This document shows, piece by piece, positions 40,597-51,950 of a stretch of DNA of 64,000 nt (position 1 is the stretch's first letter; each line of letters begins with the position of its first letter). Source of the DNA: Harmothoe impar (taxonomy: Eukaryota; Annelida; Polychaeta; Phyllodocida; Polynoidae). Below the pieces are notes generated by a model. That model ran no database searches. It was not told the DNA's origin and worked only from the letters and a program-made list of their open reading frames with translations. The translations under genes and the position numbers were made by a program. The stretch lies in NCBI GenBank assembly GCA_947462335.1, contig OX381708.1, positions 2,418,001 through 2,482,000 of the forward strand. The letters run 5' to 3'.

Positions 40597-42323
40597 CTAT
40601 AGCACTTGGCGGTCCTCCGATTGATCTTCCTCCTGTTAGGCTGTGTAGCCCCCTGAATGGAAGTCGTCATCTTCTCAAACAGCGCTGTGAAAAACGCTGC
40701 GTCCATCACCGGAGTTTTCGGATCCGATGACTCCTTCTTCGGAGGGGGGTTTCCACCCCCTTCCGGCTTCTTATTCTTCCACGGTGGTTTAGAGGAATTC
40801 CCATTCCTCTTGAACTGAGCCGCCGAAGCTATTGTCCCCTCTTCATCACTGCCCGTACCATCAGACTGCTCCGGAGAACATTCTATAATGGCAGAGGCCC
40901 GGGTAGGCATCCGGTCCCCCAACAGTGACTTTTTGAGAGCATGTATCTCGATGGCCTTAAAAAGGTCATCTAAAGATGTATCTGCTCTCCACGTATCATA
41001 CACCGTTTGTTGTATTTCTGGATCTCTCAATCCAGCGACGAACTGAGAGAACAATTCCTTAGAGAATAAGGCATCATGGATTCCTGAAGCAGGATGTACC
41101 TTCTTCAGGAGTCTCATCAATGCAAGTCCGAAAACCCTCGGGGCTTCGTTCTTGCCTTGCACTCGCTTCTTAAAAGCGACCATCGGATCAATCCGAGCGG
41201 AGTCTCCGAACAAGATAGTTCCGATCTCCACCAGCTGTTTGAAAGTGCCGCGGGGTCTGCATTCATCTTTCCACTGCTCAACTGCCATCAGGCCGTCTCC
41301 TAGGCGCAATCCCTTACAGATGTACGGGATTGCATCTTGTTGATCCCACCCACTGAGGTTGATGTCCTCAACGGTGGCTCCTAACCATTCTTCCCAAGAG
41401 TTTTTCTGCCAGTAGGGAAACGGCTCGCTAGCTATACGTCTAGCAGCGTTGGACGACCCCCTAATTTTAGAGGTTATCGCCAGGCATTTAGAAATGGAAG
41501 CCGAAGCGTCCTTTTCTGCACCCACATTGTGCAATCCGATCCCAGCAATTGCGGGGTTCGTATCGTACAATTCTTGCAATTCTGTACTCAGAATTGATCT
41601 TCTCGGAGCCTTCTTAGGACTCTTTGTCCCAGGGATTGCCCCCGGAGTAGCCCCCTTCGCAGGTACGCTATTCTGTCTGTCCAGGTAGGCCTGGTAAGTA
41701 CCATACGACACCAAATCTGTAGTGGGGTCCACACCTTGACTGAACCACCAATTTTTCTCCAGATCGGTCATGTACTGGCACTGCTGGGCCAGGGCAAGCA
41801 ATCGCTGATGCTCTGACTTTTCCTTTTCCAACTCTTTGGCTTGTTTCTCAGCATCCTCTTCTTGCTGAGCTTTCTCCAGTTTAGCTTTCGCAGCTTCACC
41901 GGCCGCTCGGAGCCCTTCTTTTCGAGCTCTCAGAACTGCCGCCTCCTGCTCCGCTAATTCTTCCGCGAGGGCTGCATTCTCCCTCATGCGTTTCTGCTGT
42001 TGTTCCAGAGCAGCCTGCTGTTGGCGATACACATCTCGCCTTTCCATTTCCAAGTTTTTCTGTTCCTGGAACAGTATATTCGCTTGGCACTCTCGCCATT
42101 GCGACAAACTCGAGGGAGTCAGGTCGGTCTTGGCCGCCTTCTCCTGTTCGGCTGCTTTCTTCAAGCGTTCCGAATCCAGTTGTCGCTCGTCCAGTTTCAA
42201 CTGGGATCGCGGACTCCGGACCAATTCCGACAACGACCTTCCCCTACCCACCTGTCGGAGCTGAAAAGACCTGCTTCGGAATCGGACGGATACCACTGAT
42301 ACCCACCCTTGGTGAGTAATCAC
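40521..42323 (-). CDS. gag: Gypsy gag, main part with zinc knuckle
   Basis: The frame has a long coiled coil (about residues 30-190, Glu/Lys/Ala/Arg heptads), a globular capsid-like region (about 290-480, with WKDECRPRGTFKQLVEIG and LMRLLKKVHP), a low-complexity linker and a final CYRCLEIGHFAAEC knuckle (Cys-x2-Cys-x4-His-x4-Cys) for RNA binding. It has no good start of its own: it overlaps the upstream frame at 42244-42323, so a frameshift near 42280 separates it from the N-terminal part. Confidence 0.85.
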   Translation of the reverse strand: MITHQGWVSVVSVRFRSRSFQLRQVGRGRSLSELVRSPRSQLKLDERQLDSERLKKAAEQEKAAKTDLTPSSLSQWRECQANILFQEQKNLEMERRDVYRQQQAALEQQQKRMRENAALAEELAEQEAAVLRARKEGLRAAGEAAKAKLEKAQQEEDAEKQAKELEKEKSEHQRLLALAQQCQYMTDLEKNWWFSQGVDPTTDLVSYGTYQAYLDRQNSVPAKGATPGAIPGTKSPKKAPRRSILSTELQELYDTNPAIAGIGLHNVGAEKDASASISKCLAITSKIRGSSNAARRIASEPFPYWQKNSWEEWLGATVEDINLSGWDQQDAIPYICKGLRLGDGLMAVEQWKDECRPRGTFKQLVEIGTILFGDSARIDPMVAFKKRVQGKNEAPRVFGLALMRLLKKVHPASGIHDALFSKELFSQFVAGLRDPEIQQTVYDTWRADTSLDDLFKAIEIHALKKSLLGDRMPTRASAIIECSPEQSDGTGSDEEGTIASAAQFKRNGNSSKPPWKNKKPEGGGNPPPKKESSDPKTPVMDAAFFTALFEKMTTSIQGATQPNRRKINRRTAKCYRCLEIGHFAAECTAPSPKVPGKEGN

Positions 42324-43191
42324 TCGCCCTACCTCTACCTCTTGCCCGGCCCACTTTGAGAGGTCGACCTGGCGTTGAAGTAGACAAGGCAGCTTCTATG
42401 GTTAACCCATGTCCCATAGGCAGATTCGGGGTGTCCGTAAAACTCATGTAATGAGGAGCTTTCGGACTGCCATTATCAGCGGAAGCATATGAGGTACTGC
42501 TGTCCTGCATACTATTCCGAGTCTCTGATAAAAACTGCTGTAAAGCATTTCTTTTTGCTTTCAGAATGTCACACTCAGTGACCAGGGTCTGACGAACCTC
42601 CTGTAGGTCTTCCGTGTCCCGAATAAGTTCGGAACGGGCTCCTTCTGCTTCCGATATTACGGCATCTCCGGCCGCGCAAATCTGGTTGAGCTCCGTGTTT
42701 GCATTAGCAAACTCGGAACGAACCCCCTCCAGGTCAGCTTGTTTCTGATCGAACTCCAAACGGACCATGCTAAGGGCTTGTGCCAGCTTTTCGTTCTCTT
42801 CTAACAAGGTTTACAACCTTGCATCTTTTTCCTTGATTTTGGAAGACCTGTGTGTGACTGCACCTTCCAATGCAATCAGACTGCTTTTCCATTCATTTGA
42901 CTGTTTCTGAATGGTCAACAACTCCATTTGAGCCATCTGCAGACGTTCCTGCACCCTGGCCTCTCTCATATCGTCAAAACGACGCTCCTCCGAAAGAGCA
43001 AACCTCCGAGGGGTCGGAGCGGCTGCTCTTGACCCACCGATGTTGAACATCGACAGGTTTATTTCCTCCAATGAATGACTCATTGCTTCGGGACCTCTGG
43101 ATCCCATTGGTGCGCTTGTTCCGGATGGAACATCCGCACTCCTGCTGGGGGTATCTGCCTCATCTGAGGCACATAACCCCTCCGATGACAA
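42244..43191 (-). pseudogene. gag: Gypsy gag N-terminal part, with in-frame stop
   Basis: The first ATG in this frame is 43107 (MGSRGPEAMSHS). A TAA at 42811-42813 interrupts a coiled coil, and the same frame continues (LLEENEKLAQALSMV…) to 42244. With the shift near 42280 this gives one stop and one frameshift in gag, so this copy probably makes no full Gag unless readthrough occurs. Confidence 0.75.
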
Positions 43192-43280
43192 GGCTAGTGC
43201 CTCATTGGGAGACCTCGCTGCTCCGTCCAGAGCACGAGGTCTATGCTACTGCACAGGCTAACCTGCATTTCACTCAGAAC

Positions 43281-43294
43281 TGGTCACGGCACCA
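43281..43294 (-). promoter_or_regulatory. Primer-binding site
   Basis: On the minus strand TGGTGCCGTGACCA follows the 5' LTR after one C. The first 12 bases are complementary to the 3' end of tRNA-His as I know it (…GTCACGGCACCA). Confidence 0.75.
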
Positions 43295-43295
43295 G

Positions 43296-43734
43296 TGTAA
43301 TAAACGATACTTTGTGTCTCTATGATATTGGTAGAGTATCAATTAAAGAACAAAGTCAACACAGTTCGGATCAAGTGTTTACAGGTTGCGAATCAATAGG
43401 TTTATTCAAGAACCTAGACAGGCAGTATCTATGTGTGCGAACTCCCTATAGAGTTCGGAACGGGTCAGTAGGCTAATCAGCCGTAATGATCACGGGGTCT
43501 CCTCACCAGCGTGGCTCAGAGTAACCGACGAGTCCCATCAGATGCTGGGTATATATAGGCAGCCAGCCTGCGCGCGCACACGCAGACCGGAAGCCTATAG
43601 CGACCTCTGTCCATACCCCAAGCCCGAGGCAGGTGTCGCCACCTACCGTCGGACTGAAGGGTTCGGACTGAGTTCGCAGCACAGCATCTAACAGAACTCG
43701 TCATATAACAACCCGTATAACCCTAGCCCCTACA
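43296..43734 (-). repeat. 5' LTR of the Gypsy element
   Basis: It differs from the other LTR at three positions I found (near 43306, 43679 and 43688). A TATA box for minus-strand transcription lies near 43555. TATG follows at 43735-43738. Confidence 0.95.
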
Positions 43735-44020
43735 TATGTATCAGTGTGTTATTCATTTATTTATCTATCAGTTTAAAGACCTCTACCAAAACTTACACGA
43801 TAGTGCATGAATCATTCCAATTGTGAAAAAAACTAGAACTCATAAAGACCAAATGTGGTATCACATTGATAAGGTAGCCCTCACAGCTCCCTCATCCAGT
43901 TGGTTTGCAGAAGTCCAACTAGTCAGGTCACCTTCCCATACTCCACCAGTCCTCAACCACAATGTATGTATAGGTCATCTATCATGCCTCAAAATCGCCT
44001 ATATGTACATGGCCAAGCCA

Positions 44021-46187
44021 CCATACCCTGCAGTGTACATCACGGTTGATTGAGCAGGCAGTCATCCGTAAGGGGTTTGGCTATTCAACGCTAGATTAAA
44101 CAGTTAAAGGGTAATAATGTACTCAAACGTTTAGCCATTTCAAGGTAGGCTATTGATAAACATCTATAGCAGAGGTTAGAGTTTGCTCTGCCACTACGTC
44201 ATAGGGCGGTGATTGGGGGCAAACAAAGACCTCCACGCGGTTAGGTAGTTGTACCATGATAGGACCATTAGACCAAACCTTATCATATTTACTTACCTGG
44301 ACCATACTATAGGCTGTAGACTTTACTATAGTTATACATATGATAGTCCCGAAACATGTATCCATTCTATAACAATTTACAATGTATTAATGTGACCATT
44401 ACTGTGTGAGATATGGTTCATATCCCCTGTAAAGTTTCACCCACATGGCTTTTGTTTGCCCCCCCCCCTATTGTTAGGTGCAATCTACAACTCTGACCTC
44501 TGCTATATGTCGAGTTACATATACAGTTCTGCTATGTCACAGTGTGGGTAAACACTGCCTACACGTGGTTAGGTAACCTCAGCACGGTAGCCACACACCA
44601 AGGTCAATCCATTTAAAAAAATTAAATTGTCTCTGGTTTATAGTTACCCACGGCTTTCATTACACAAAATATTGTATTAAATGTAGGTGATAATGGGTAC
44701 ATCATGATACATGTATGGCTATTTATATTTATGTACCACTGGCTGATTTAGACGTACCCTACCTAGATGTCACAGTTGAGTGGTTTGTTTGCCCACCATA
44801 CCTCCCACGTCAAAAGAATAATCAAGTATATGTAACTTGACCTATAGGGAACCTAAATGATCCATCAATTATTTACCCAAATCTAAAATAAAAATACCCT
44901 AGGCTCCAGTATAATGCTGCCCTGGCTCTTCACTCATATGTTGGTCATGGTTATAGAATGCCTTTACCCGGTCCATTCCCACCCTCGTAATTATAGGAAT
45001 TGAACTTATCTTTCTGTATTTTTACAGGTGTTCAGGAACAGGGATCAAGCCATCAAATTAATGATGTTGAGTGATGAGAAAGGTAATCATCATGCGCACG
45101 TCCAGTTATCCTTCTATACAGATTTACTAGAATAAATACTGGATTGTGTTTTCCTAGTATAAATGAAAACTATCCAACAAGCATCACAAAACCCTTGAGT
45201 AGAAACTGACATCTAGAAGCCTAACTCGTCTAACACAGATTACTAGTATTGGGTATAATAGTGCCTCACCTGATGATCATTAGATTCATCATTTGTAAGG
45301 AGATGTTTACCTAATTAAAGAAGACGTTGGATAATCATATATATGAAGACAATTGGCAGTCAATCTGGTGACTGTGATGTCATGTTTCTACGTGAAGTAT
45401 TTACAAAGAAGAATCAATGATATAATTACCATCACGTAATCATGAAGCCTTTAATGCTAGTTATAGAATATGTGAGTTACATAGTCCTCTCAGTTGTAAT
45501 TTTACTTCAAACCCCAAAAAGGGTGTCAATGGATACAAATGTTTATACTTTTCATATAGTTTTGCTCAATAACTGAAGTACTTTATAGTGAGTGCTGATA
45601 ACATTTCTACCTGCCTAGACTCTATAACAAAATGTAATACAATTCAGGTTCTTTTCATGTTGTCAGGATTCTTCTTTAACCCATATCAATTTATATATTT
45701 TACAGATGTCTGGAATAATCAATTAAACTGTTGATGACAATGGTGCTGATGAACAAGATAACATAGTGATTCTATTTTTGCAAACGGACCCTATATGCCA
45801 CAACATGTCTCAAATAGCCAACTGTACTATTATTAAAATAAAAATATAATATTATTACCTGTGTATTTGTTACTTCTCTGGGGAACACAAATCTAGTATC
45901 CTATAAATACAGAGGATATGACTATGTAGTATCGGGGTCTTTAATCGATCAAATATATTCAAATATATTAACCTTATGCCACAATATCAATTGAGCGACA
46001 TATATGTAAATCGAGTGATTTTGAAGATTGAAATGGGGATTTAATCATTAAATCTGGTGGGAATCCAGTCATATCTAGTGGATATTGCGTCATATCTAGT
46101 GGAAATTACGTCATATCGTATGGAATTCTTGTTATATCACCTGAAAATCCTGTCATATTACGGGATTTCGAGAATCCCGTGATATAA
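44021..46187 (+). repeat. 2,167-bp tandem duplication, copy 1
   Basis: It begins CCATACCCTGCAGTGTACAT and ends GAATCCCGTGATATAA; the next base starts copy 2. Copies are about 99 percent alike, apart from a 9-bp gap and the insertion in copy 2. The sequence belongs to element B. Confidence 0.95.
45028..45734 (+). pseudogene. Two exon-like segments, copy 1 (45028-45082 and 45706-45734)
   Basis: A polypyrimidine-TTTTTACAG acceptor precedes 45028 and a GTAATC donor follows 45082; a second TTTTACAG acceptor precedes 45706. Only one frame is open: VFRNRDQAIKLMMLSDEK, then DVWNNQLNC and a stop. This looks like the last two coding exons of a gene. Upstream exons were not found. Relative to copy 2 it lacks three codons, in frame. 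Confidence 0.4.
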
Positions 46188-46785
46188 CCATACCCTGCAG
46201 TGTACATCACGGTCGATTGAGCAGGCAGTCATCCGTAAGGGGTTTGGCTATTCAACGCTAGATTAAACAGTTAAAGGGTAATAATGTACTCAAACGTTTA
46301 GCCATTTCAAGGTAGGCTATTGATAAACATCTATAGCAGAGGTTAGAGTTTGCTCTGCCACTACGTCATAGGGCGGTGATTGGGGGCAAACAAAGACCTC
46401 CACGCGGTTAGGTAGTTGTACCATGATAGGACCATTAGACCAAACCTTATCATATTTACTTACCTGGACCATACTATAGGCTGTAGACTTTACTATAGTT
46501 ATACATATGATAGTCCCGAAACATGTATCCATTCTATAACAATTTACAATGTATTAATGTGACCATTACTGTGTGAGATATGGTTCATATCCCCTGTAAA
46601 GTTTCACCCACATGGCTTTTGTTTGCCCCCCCCCCCTATTGTTAGGTGCAATCTACAACTCTGACCTCTGCTATATGTCGAGTTACATATACAGTTCTGC
46701 TATGTCACAGTGTGGGTAAACACTGCCTACACGTGGTTAGGTAACCTCAGCACGGTAGCCACACACCAAGGTCAATCCATTTAAA

Positions 46786-47985
46786 CAAGAATTGCGGTTG
46801 TTGCCGCGTAAAAAAATGCCTCAGACACCAAAAAAGCAGGGCCGGGAAGGGATTATCAGGGGGAAGGATGATATTACTTCAAATATGGCAGTTCCTATGA
46901 ATTCCTTGGGTCCATGTTAGGGGGTGAGGAAATGTGTGTTGCTAGGCAGATAAACAATTACAATAGATGTTGCTAGGCAACCAGCTGGATAAGCAACAAA
47001 CTAATAAAACCATTGAATTCCTTGGGTCCATATTAGGGGGGTAGGTTTGATTAAAATCAACCTTAGGACCATGGAAATGTGCGTTGCTAGGCAGATAAAC
47101 AATTAGAATAGCCGTTGCTAGGCAACCAGCTGTATTAGCAACAAACCGAAAGAACTATTGAATTCCTTGGGTCCATATTAGGGGGGTAGGTATGATTGTA
47201 ATCAATCTTAGGACCATAGAAATGTGTGTTGCTAGGCAGATAAACAATTAGAATAGCCTTTGCTAGGCAACCAGCTGTATTAGTAACAAACCGATAGAAC
47301 CATTGAATTTCTTGGTCCATATTAGGGGGGGTAGGTATGATTATAATCAACTTCAAGACCATGGAAATGTGTGTTGCTAGGCAGATAAACAATTAGAATA
47401 GCCGTTGCTAGGCAACCAGCTGTATTAGCAACAAACCGATAGAACCATTGAATTCCTTGCGTCCATATTAGGGGGGATAGGTATGATTATAATCAACTTC
47501 AGGACCATGGAAATGTGTGTTGCTAGGCAGATAAACAATTAGAATAGCCGTTGCTAGACAACCAGCTGTATTAGCAACAAATGGATAGAACTATTGAATT
47601 CCTTGGGTCCATATTAGGGGGGTAGGTATGATTATAATCAACCTTAGGACCATGGAAATGTGTGTTGCTAGGCAGATAAACAATTAGAATAGCCGTTGCT
47701 AGGCAGCCAGCTGTATTAGCAACAAACCGATAGAATCATTGAATTCCTTAGGTCCGTATCAGGGGGGGTTGGTATGATTATAATCAACCTCAGCAACTAT
47801 CAAAGGTTGATTTATATTTTTGTTATCACATAGCATAAATTTGTGTTGTGACACCTTAATCCAAGATGGCGGCACAATCCAAGATGGCGGCGCCCGTTCT
47901 GACTTCTGGCAAAGTGCAAACATCATATACCTCGTTCTGGTGGTACCTGGCGGCACCACCAGGTGGCTTCGCCACCACTTCGGCA
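46786..47985. mobile_element. 1.2-kb insertion containing a 145 to 150-bp array
   Basis: Copy 1 has an uninterrupted A-run at 44613 where copy 2 gains this segment. The left edge is near AGAATTGCGG and the right edge after a hairpin (GGTGGCTTCGCCACC) and ACTTCGGCAT. No clear terminal inverted repeat; type unknown. Two AAGATGGCGGC (YY1-type) sites lie at 47866 and 47882. Confidence 0.7.
46900..47790. repeat. Six-unit minisatellite with X-box palindromes
   Basis: Units of about 145-150 bp include GTTGCTAGGCAGATAAACAA and GTTGCTAGGCAACCAGC. The second is an almost perfect inverted repeat of the form bound by RFX proteins. At least three copies are exact; others carry one change. Confidence 0.85.
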
Positions 47986-48399
47986 TAAAAAAATTAAATT
48001 GTCTCTGGTTTATAGTTACCCACGGCTTTCACTACACAAAATATTGTATTAAATGTAGGTGATAATGGGTACATCATGATACATGTATGGCTATTTATAT
48101 TTATGTACCACTGGCTGATTTAGACGTACCCTACCTAGATGTCACAGTTGAGTGGTTTGTTTGCCCACCATACCTCCCACGTCAAAAGAATAATCAAGTT
48201 TATGTAACTTGACCTATAGGGAACCTAAATGATCCATCAATTATTTACCCAAATCTAAAATAAAAATACCCTAGGCTCCAGTATAATGCTGCCCTGGCTC
48301 TTCACTCATATGTTGGTCATGGTTATAGAATGCCTTTACCCGGTCCATTCCCACCCTCGTAATTATAGGAATTGAACTTATCTTTCTGTATTTTTACAG

Positions 48400-49115
48400 G
48401 TGTTCAGGAACAGGGAAGAGAACGGTCAAGCCATCAAATTAATGATGTTGAGTGATGAGAAAGGTAATCATCATGCGCACGTCCAGTTATCCTTCTATAC
48501 AGATTTACTAGAATAAATACTGGATTGTGTTTTCCTAGTATAAATGAAAACTATCCAACAAGCATCACAAAACCCTTGAGTAGAAACTGACATCTAGAAG
48601 CCTAACTCGTCTAACACAGATTACTAGTATTGGGTATAATAGTGCCTCACCTGATGATCATTAGATTCATCATTTGTAAGGAGATGTTTACCTAATTAAA
48701 GAAGACGTTGGATAATCATATATATGAAGACAATTGGTAGTCAATCTGGTGACTGTGATGTCATGTTTCTACGTGAAGTATTTACAAAGAAGAATCAATA
48801 ATATAATTACCATCACGTAATCATGAAGCCTTTAATGCTAGTTATAGAATATGTGAGTTACATAGTCCTCTCAGTTGTAATTTTACTTCAAACCCCAAAA
48901 AGGGTGTCAACGGATACAAATGTTTATACTTTTCATATAGTTTTGCTCAATAACTGAAGTACTTTATAGTGAGTGCTGATAACATTTCTACCTGCCTAGA
49001 CTCTATAACAAAATGTAATACAATTCAGGTTCTTTTCATGTTGTCAGGATTCTTCTTTAACCCATATCAATTTATATATTTTACAGATGTCTGGAATAAT
49101 CAATTAAACTGTTGA
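48400..49115 (+). pseudogene. Two exon-like segments, copy 2 (48400-48463 and 49087-49115)
   Basis: Same splice sites as copy 1. The first segment has 64 nt and reads VFRNREENGQAIKLMML and on to SDEK; the second reads DVWNNQLNC and stops at 49115. AATAAAATA-type signals follow at about 49218. Confidence 0.4.
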
Positions 49116-50636
49116 TGACAATGGTGCTGATGAACAAGATAACATAGTGATTCTATTTCTGCAAACGGACCCTATATGCCACAACATGTCTCAAATAGCC
49201 AACTGTACTATTATTAAAATAAAAATATAATATTATTACCTGTGTATTTGTTACTTCTCTGGGGAACACAAATCTAGTATCCTATAAATACAGAGGATAT
49301 GACTATGTAGTATCGGGGTCTTTAATCGATCAAATATATTCAAATATATTAACCTTATGCCACAATATCAATTGAGCGACATATATGTAAATCGAGTGAT
49401 TTTGAAGATTGAAATGGGGATTTAATCATTAAATCTGGTGGGAATCCAGTCATATCTAGTGGATATTGCGTCATATCTAGTGGAAATTACGTCATATCGT
49501 ATGGAATTCTTGTTATATCACCTGAAAATCCTGTCATATTACGGGATTTTGAGAATCCCGTGATATAACGGGAATTTTTGCTCACAAAATCCCGTGAAAT
49601 CACGGGAATATAACCCGGGTTAATCCCGGGACTGACCCCAGTTCAACCCGTGTTATTCAGGGGGAATTCATGGGAATTTGTTTCCAGGGCTCTGTCACCA
49701 TGTGCTATGTGTATCCCCTATTATCGTCCATAACAGCAGTTATTTTTGCTGTGTACTTGGTCTCTACATCACTTCATACCATAACATGCTGACATGTTAT
49801 GCTCTACAACTTATATTTTGTTGGATTTATATGACCAAAACCTATTGATACCTAAATGTTTCATTATATTCATAGGTTTTCACCTCAGTACTAATCTCCA
49901 TAGACAAATTGAATCGGCCATAATTCCTTTAATTCATCATGAATTCTGATATCTAGTAATTCGTGATGTGCTGGTATACACATACTTTATTATTGTGGGA
50001 ATGCCAGTGATTGACCTATGGTTCAATCAAGAATACCAAATAATCTTCAATTCAATGTTGGAAACACTATGGTAGCCATGCCCATTCATTCAGGCTTCAT
50101 GCTCTGACCATGACTTAAGCTAAACTTTAAAATCCTGCCTTTATAAGTTTCCTGCATTGGACTAGATATAATTCCTACGCTATATCTTCAAAGACATTGG
50201 TATAAATCAGTAAATGATATCAAAAACATTGGACAAATGGAAGAATAACATATAAATAACGTTGATTTAACGTTATATCAACGTTTGTTGTAATTTCAGT
50301 CTACCTCACCAGGGGGCCATTTCATCACATAATATGGACACCCCGTATGACTCATATGGGGGGTCCGTATGTGACATATGGCGTTTTTCCGTTTCACCAC
50401 ATAATATGTGGAGATCCGTATTCAAATGTGGGGGGTCCGTATTCAAATGTGGCGTTTTTCCATTTCACCACATAATGTGGAGATCAAAAATTCCGTATAT
50501 GGTCCGTATATTTCCCCTTGAATGTGGCAGGTCAAGGGGCAGCATATATTGAGAAAATGGAGGAAAAAGGGCCGTATGTAGGGCCGTATGTTGTAAAAGG
50601 GGTCCGCATGTTGGTTTTGGTCTTGAGGACAGGTCG

Positions 50637-50845
50637 GAGAATGGAGTGGGGAGGTCGAGGAATGGAGTAGGAAGGTCGGGAATGGAGTGGGGAGGTCATG
50701 GAATGGAGAGGGGAGGTCGGGAAATGGAGAGGGGAGGTCGGGGAATGGAGAAGGGAGGTCGGGCAATGGAGAGGGGAGGTTGGGAAATGGAGAAGGGAGG
50801 TCGGGGAATGGAGAAGGGAGGTCGGGGAATGGAGAAGGGAGGTCC
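50637..50845 (+). repeat. 22-bp minisatellite (GGAATGGAGAAGGGAGGTCG)
   Basis: About nine purine-rich units inside element C. Open frames across them are artefacts. Confidence 0.92.
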
Positions 50846-51030
50846 TTAAAGCATTATTGCTTCATGCATTATAATAAATATAACCAACAGGCTAATCTCA
50901 ATGAGTTGAACACAGGGGAGGTTTCTCCCTTGTGTGGATCCATATTGGTATGTGTATGTCTAATTGAATGGTGAGGTCAGGCCACACCCCTTCCATGTAA
51001 TCACCAATGCAACTAAGATAGCTGGCAAGT

Positions 51031-51148
51031 GGGGGAACGGGCAGGGGAATGGGCAGGGGAATGGGCAGGGGAATGGGTAGGGGAATGGGCAGGGGAATGG
51101 GCAGAGGAATGAGCAGGGGAATGGGCAGGGGAATGGGCAGGGGAATGT
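51031..51148 (+). repeat. 12-bp minisatellite (GGGGAATGGGCA)
   Basis: About nine to ten units, purine-rich on the plus strand. Confidence 0.92.
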
Positions 51149-51369
51149 AATACAAAATACTATACCAATGTGAGTTGAAGTGCACAAGACATGAGACAAC
51201 CAGCTCAGGTAGTACCACACTGGAGAAAAACCTCAAATGTGTTAGACAGTGGATATCGACCCAACAGCCACCGTAGAAGTGTTACTCCCTTGCCAGCTAG
51301 TGGTATGCCTATACAACATGAATATGTACCCATTCTTTCTTTTTTAAATAGATTTTTATTAAGGTAATA

Positions 51370-51650
51370 TCCGACCTCCCCTGTCTCTTCCCCAACATTC
51401 CCAGTGCCCTCCCCACCTTCCCTGTCCCCTACCCGACCTCCCCTGTCTCTTCTACTACATTCCCGGTGTTTTCCCCGACCTTCCCTGTCCCAAATCCGAC
51501 CTCCCCTGTCTCTTCCCCAACATTCCCAGTGCCCTCCCCACCTTCCCTGTCCCCCACCCGACCTCCCCTGTCTCTTCTCGTACATTCCCAGTGCCTTCTC
51601 TGTCTCTTGCCCGACCTCTCCTGTCTCTTCTTTGACTATCCCAAACATAC
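51370..51650 (+). repeat. Pyrimidine-rich minisatellite (CGACCTCCCCTGTCTCTTCC)
   Basis: Units of about 30-40 bp with CCTCCCCTGTCTCTTC and ACATTCCCAGTG. It is the pyrimidine-strand counterpart in composition of the array at 50637, at the opposite side of element C. Confidence 0.88.
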
Positions 51651-51950
51651 AGACTCTATTTACACCCTCCCCAGGCTACCTCCGTATCTGTATACATATT
51701 ATGACGTCACAGAGGGAATTCCCTAGGGGTTCCCTGGAATGTAGACTGGTTTTTGCACAATTTTACAATTCGGACAGGTGACTGCCGTATTCATATATGG
51801 AAATTGTTAAAAAATGCCTCAAACATACGGACACAACACGGCAATGCTTCAGAAATGAAAAAAACAATTATTTTTAAAAATGTCCGTATAAGGGCCGTAT
51901 TTGGGGGCCGTATGTTGACATATTATTCAGGATGAGGTGAAATGGGTCCC

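Larger units (their letters stand above)
26962..43734 (-). mobile_element. Ty3/Gypsy LTR retrotransposon with an accessory gene after pol
   Basis: Two 439-bp LTRs (26962-27400 and 43296-43734) differ at only three positions that I found, and TATG flanks both sides (26958-26961, 43735-43738), so the insertion is young. On the minus strand the order is LTR, primer site, gag, pol (protease, RT, RNase H, integrase), accessory ORF, polypurine tract, LTR. Without the E insertion (1,191 bp) and the 2,893-bp tandem duplication it would be about 12.7 kb, large for a Gypsy element. It lies inside element B. Confidence 0.95.
46188..49568 (+). repeat. 2,167-bp tandem duplication, copy 2, with 1.2-kb insertion
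   Basis: Same unit as 44021-46187, interrupted at 46786-47985. It then runs into the palindromic right end of element B, which copy 1 lacks, so copy 2 is in the original context. Confidence 0.95.
15389..49689. mobile_element. B: CCCTGG-ended element, nested in A3 and itself host to later insertions
   Basis: Left end CCCTGGTAACAAAT (15389) and right end ATTTGTTTCCAGGG (ending 49689) are inverted, flanked by CT (15387-15388, 49690-49691). Inside each end are several ATTCCCG/CGGGAAT palindromes (15410-15480 and 49555-49680). The original B sequence includes at least 15389-15570 and the duplicated block 44021-49568; the Gypsy element and the P3 chimera came later. No transposase seen. Confidence 0.65.
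50313..51950. mobile_element. C: 1.6-kb DNA element with minisatellite arms
   Basis: Inverted ends GGGGCCATTTCATC (50313) and AGGTGAAATGGGTCCC (ending 51950), flanked by AG. CCGTATGT/ACATACGG words line both ends. Three minisatellites fill the interior. No transposase. Confidence 0.7.

Noticed and set aside
46786..47985. Helitron
   Set aside because: There is a terminal hairpin, but no TC start, CTRR end or A-T target could be confirmed.
50443..51781. Open frames rich in Gly/Arg or Pro/Ser/Leu
   Set aside because: Artefacts of the minisatellites inside element C.
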